Shown here: one piece after another, positions 60,997 through 64,000 of the stretch | Layout of the letters: each line of letters opens with the position of its first letter | Numbering within the stretch: position 1 is the first letter of the stretch | Source: Pseudomonadota bacterium | GTDB taxonomy: Bacteria > Pseudomonadota > Alphaproteobacteria > Acetobacterales > Acetobacteraceae | Direction of reading: 5' to 3' | Assembly: GCA_019351895.1 (NCBI GenBank) | Contig: JABBOH010000011.1 | Location: 50,344 to 114,343, forward strand | DNA length: 64,000 nucleotides | Translations under genes and position numbers: made by a program | The notes under the pieces: generated by a model | Database searches by the model: none | What the model was told of the DNA's origin: nothing | The model's input: only the letters and a program-made list of their open reading frames with translations

Positions 60997-61837
60997 CGTT
61001 CTGGGATTCCACAGCTGTGTCGGGGCGGCCGCCCCATTCGGACCAAGACCCATCATATAGGGTGCCCGTCGGCAAGCCCGCGACCGCAAGCCCGAGCGTC
61101 AGCACCGCCCCCGTGACCCCGGTGCCGCAGCTGGTGACGACGGGACGCGCGCCGTCCGCGCCCTCCGCCGCGAAGCGGGCCCGAAGCTGGTCGGGCGGCA
61201 GCATCGTGCCGTCCGCCGCGAGCAGCTGGTTGAACGGAATGTTGCGCGCGCCGGGCATGTGGCCGCCACGCAGGCCGGGCCTCGGCTCCGGCGCGGTGCC
61301 CGCAAACCGTCCGGCGGGCCGGGCATCCAGGATCAGCGCCGAGGCGTCCGCGACCGTCGCCTGCATCTCCGCGAGGTCGCGGACGAGCGTGGGGTTCGGC
61401 GCGGCGCGGAAGGTCGCGGGGCTTGGCAGGACCGGCTCGGCGGTTTCCAGCGGCCGGTTCTCGGCGCGCCATTTCGGCAGCCCGCCATCCAGCACCGCCG
61501 CCTCGTCATGGCCGAAGACGCGCATCATCCACCAGCCGCGCGCCGCCGAGAACAGGCCGATCTGGTCGTAGAACACGACCTTCGACCGGTTCGAGATGCC
61601 GAGGGCGCCCGCCATCTCGGCGAAGGCGTCGGCGCTCGGCAGCATGTGCGGCAGGTCGGTGGCGGCGTCCCTGATCACATCGATGTCGAAGAACCGCGCG
61701 CCTGGGATCCGGGCCTCCCTGAACAACGCCGCCGCGTTGCGCGGGTCGTTCGGCAGGTAGAAGGAGCAGTCGCAGACCACGAGATCCGGGTCCTCCAGCC
61801 TCTCGGCCAGCCAGTGGGTGCTCACGAGCGGCGTCAT
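60986..61837 (-). CDS. sseA: 3-mercaptopyruvate/thiosulfate sulfurtransferase
   Basis: LVSTHWLAERLEDPDLVVCDCSFYLP; active-site loop TSCGTGVTG. Confidence 0.93.
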   Translation of the reverse strand: MTPLVSTHWLAERLEDPDLVVCDCSFYLPNDPRNAAALFREARIPGARFFDIDVIRDAATDLPHMLPSADAFAEMAGALGISNRSKVVFYDQIGLFSAARGWWMMRVFGHDEAAVLDGGLPKWRAENRPLETAEPVLPSPATFRAAPNPTLVRDLAEMQATVADASALILDARPAGRFAGTAPEPRPGLRGGHMPGARNIPFNQLLAADGTMLPPDQLRARFAAEGADGARPVVTSCGTGVTGAVLTLGLAVAGLPTGTLYDGSWSEWGGRPDTAVESQNDAG

Positions 61838-61998
61838 GCTGTTCTCCTTGCGCAGTGCCTGCGGCAGTGTCCTCCCGCGCAGGAGGACGGGCAAGACGCG
61901 ATGCCGTAGGCCGGGGCGGCGTAGTCTCTGCCCCACGGCAACGAGATGCGGTAACAGAACGGGATGCGAAGATCGCCCGCCACAAGGATTGCGCACCC

Positions 61999-63120
61999 GT
62001 GACCGAACGCTTTCTGATCTGGGTGCTTCTCGGAACCCTCATCGCCGGATGTCTGGCGGTGCTGCAGCCCTTCATCGCGGCCATCGCCTGGGCCGCAATC
62101 CTCACCTTCACCACTTGGCCCATCTACTGCTGGCTGCGGACGCAGCTGCGCATGCCCAAGGCCGCCGCGGCCCTGCTGATGGTCGTGATGACCGCGCTGT
62201 TGATCCTGCTGCCGCTGACGCTGATCGCGGAGAACGGCCTGCAGAATGCCGCCAACCTCCGCCGGATGATCAACGAGGTGCTGATCTTCGGCCTGCCTGC
62301 GGCGCCGCCCTGGGTCGCCACGCTTCCCGTGTTCGGCTCGACGGTCAGCGATGTCTGGAACCACTGGTCGGCGGATCTCGAAAGCCTGCTGGCGGCGATC
62401 CACCCCTATCTCGGCATCGTCGCCAAGGAGGGCCTGCAACTCCTCATCGCCATCACCGACGGCGTGGTGCGCATGGGCCTCGCGCTGTTCATCGCCTTCT
62501 TCCTGTTCATGTACGGCGAGCCGCTGGCCCGCAACATCAGGGGTTTCCTCTCCCGGATCATCGGCGGACAGGCCGAGCGGCTGCTGACGATCGTCGGCGC
62601 CACCGTGCGCGGGGCGGTCTATGGCATTCTGGGCACGGCGCTGGTGCAGGGCATCATGCTGAGCCTCGGCCTCTGGATCAGCGGCGTCCCGAATGCCGCG
62701 GCACTCGCGCTTGCCGGGACCTTCTTCTCGCTTGTCCCCGGCGGCGGCGCGCTGATCTGGGTGCCCGCGGCGATCTGGCTGCTGAGTTCGGGCGATGACG
62801 TGGCCGGGCTCGGCCTCGCCGCGTGGTGCGGCATCGGCATCTCGATGGCCGATAGTTTCGTGCGGCCCTGGTTCATCGCGCGCGGCGCGCACCTGCCGTT
62901 CATCCTGACGCTTCTGGGGGTGCTCGGCGGGGCGCTCGCCTTCGGCATCCTCGGCGTCTTTCTCGGGCCCGTGCTCCTCGGCGTGGGTTTCATCCTCGCC
63001 GAGGAGTTCGCGCGCGGCGCACCGCTGGCGGCGGCGGCCGAGATCCACGCCGTGCGGCTGGAGGAGTCTCGCAAGGCCGCCGAGACGATCGCGGCGCTCC
63101 GCCGCAGCCGGGAAGGCTGA
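61999..63120 (+). CDS. AI-2E family transporter
   Basis: FIAAIAWAAILTFTTWPIYCWL, VPGGGALIWVPAAIWLL, FVRPWFIARGAHLPFILTLLGVLGGALAFGILGVFLGPVLLG; GTG start. Confidence 0.9.
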   Translation: MTERFLIWVLLGTLIAGCLAVLQPFIAAIAWAAILTFTTWPIYCWLRTQLRMPKAAAALLMVVMTALLILLPLTLIAENGLQNAANLRRMINEVLIFGLPAAPPWVATLPVFGSTVSDVWNHWSADLESLLAAIHPYLGIVAKEGLQLLIAITDGVVRMGLALFIAFFLFMYGEPLARNIRGFLSRIIGGQAERLLTIVGATVRGAVYGILGTALVQGIMLSLGLWISGVPNAAALALAGTFFSLVPGGGALIWVPAAIWLLSSGDDVAGLGLAAWCGIGISMADSFVRPWFIARGAHLPFILTLLGVLGGALAFGILGVFLGPVLLGVGFILAEEFARGAPLAAAAEIHAVRLEESRKAAETIAALRRSREG

Positions 63121-63153
63121 CAGTCGGCCCGGCTGGGCCCGGCCGGCGCGCCG

Positions 63154-64000
63154 CTAGTAGGTCACGACCGTCCGGATCGATTCGCCGCGCTTCATCAGCT
63201 CGAAGCCCTCGTTGATCTGCTCGAAGGGCAGGACATGGGTGATGAGGTCGTCGATGTTAATCTTGCCGTCCATGTACCAGTCGACGATGCGCGGCACGTC
63301 CGTCCGCCCGCGCGCCCCGCCGAATGCGGTGCCGAGCCACTGTCGCCCGGTCACCAGCTGGAACGGCCGGGTGCTGATCTCGGCCCCGGCCGGTGCCACG
63401 CCGATGATGATCGACTTGCCCCAGCCGCGATGCGCGCACTCCAATGCCTGCCGCATCACCTTCACGTTGCCGATGCACTCGAAGCTGTAGTCAGCGCCAC
63501 CTTTGGTCAGGTTCACGAGGTAGGGCACCAGATCGCCCTCGACCTCGGAGGGATTGACGTAATGGGTCATGCCGAACTTGGTCGCCATCGGAACCCGCCC
63601 GGGGTTGAGGTCGACGCCCACGATCATCTCCGCGCCCGCCAGCCGCGCGCCCTGCACGACGTTGAGCCCGATGCCGCCCAGGCCGAACACCACGACCTTC
63701 GCGCCGGGCTCGACCTTCGCCGTGTTGATGACGGCGCCGATGCCGGTGGTGACGCCGCAGCCGATGTAGCAAACCTTGTCGAAGGGCGCGTCCTCGCGGA
63801 TTTTGGCGAGCGCGATCTCGGGCAGGACCGTGAAGTTCGAGAAGGTCGAGGTGCCCATGTAGTGGTGGATGGTCTCGCCCTCGCAGGAAAAGCGGGAGGT
63901 GCCGTCCGGCATCAGCCCCTGCCCCTGGGTCGAGCGGATCGCCACGCAGAGGTTCGTCTTGCGGCTGAGGCAGTATTCGCACTGGCGGCATTCCGGCGTG
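63154..64000 (-). CDS. S-(hydroxymethyl)glutathione dehydrogenase / class III alcohol dehydrogenase (partial at window end)
   Basis: TPECRQCEYCLSRKTNLCVAIRSTQGQGLMPDGTSRFSCEGETIHHYMGTSTFSNFTVLPEIALAKI; CGVTTGIGAVINTAKVEPG. Confidence 0.95.
   Translation of the reverse strand, partial: TPECRQCEYCLSRKTNLCVAIRSTQGQGLMPDGTSRFSCEGETIHHYMGTSTFSNFTVLPEIALAKIREDAPFDKVCYIGCGVTTGIGAVINTAKVEPGAKVVVFGLGGIGLNVVQGARLAGAEMIVGVDLNPGRVPMATKFGMTHYVNPSEVEGDLVPYLVNLTKGGADYSFECIGNVKVMRQALECAHRGWGKSIIIGVAPAGAEISTRPFQLVTGRQWLGTAFGGARGRTDVPRIVDWYMDGKINIDDLITHVLPFEQINEGFELMKRGESIRTVVTY

Overview
The window is high-GC chromosomal DNA with an alphaproteobacterial gene repertoire (coq7, ubiA, lpxC, lolA, bamD, recN, ligA, moaA, DUF3553, ATM1-type ABC). 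Rhodospirillales or Acetobacteraceae is plausible but only inferred. Almost all of it is coding, and I saw no rRNA, tRNA, CRISPR array, IS element or prophage.

Roughly 0-20 kb is accessory catabolic DNA in two blocks. (i) A dipeptide-type ABC transporter is followed by a GntR-led, overlapping operon (GntR, creatininase family, ketopantoate-reductase family, SDR, M20 peptidase). An AtzG-like/amidase pair is divergent from it, with a GMC oxidoreductase and a ChaC-like protein downstream. (ii) A compact sugar-acid locus centres on a RuBisCO-like protein (RLP), with a DUF1537 kinase, an ApnO-like dehydrogenase, a Gfo/Idh/MocA oxidoreductase, two SDRs and a FadR-type GntR regulator. This second block closely resembles the described D-apiose/D-apionate catabolic loci and is the most interesting system here.

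Roughly 20-64 kb is mostly housekeeping DNA with a few oddities. These include a degenerate EAL protein, an ATP-grasp protein coupled to a DedA gene, an unannotatable 411-aa protein, an apparent frame break in zapE, and several paired palindromes or hairpins in intergenic regions. Family calls rest on reading motifs by eye; no search was run.
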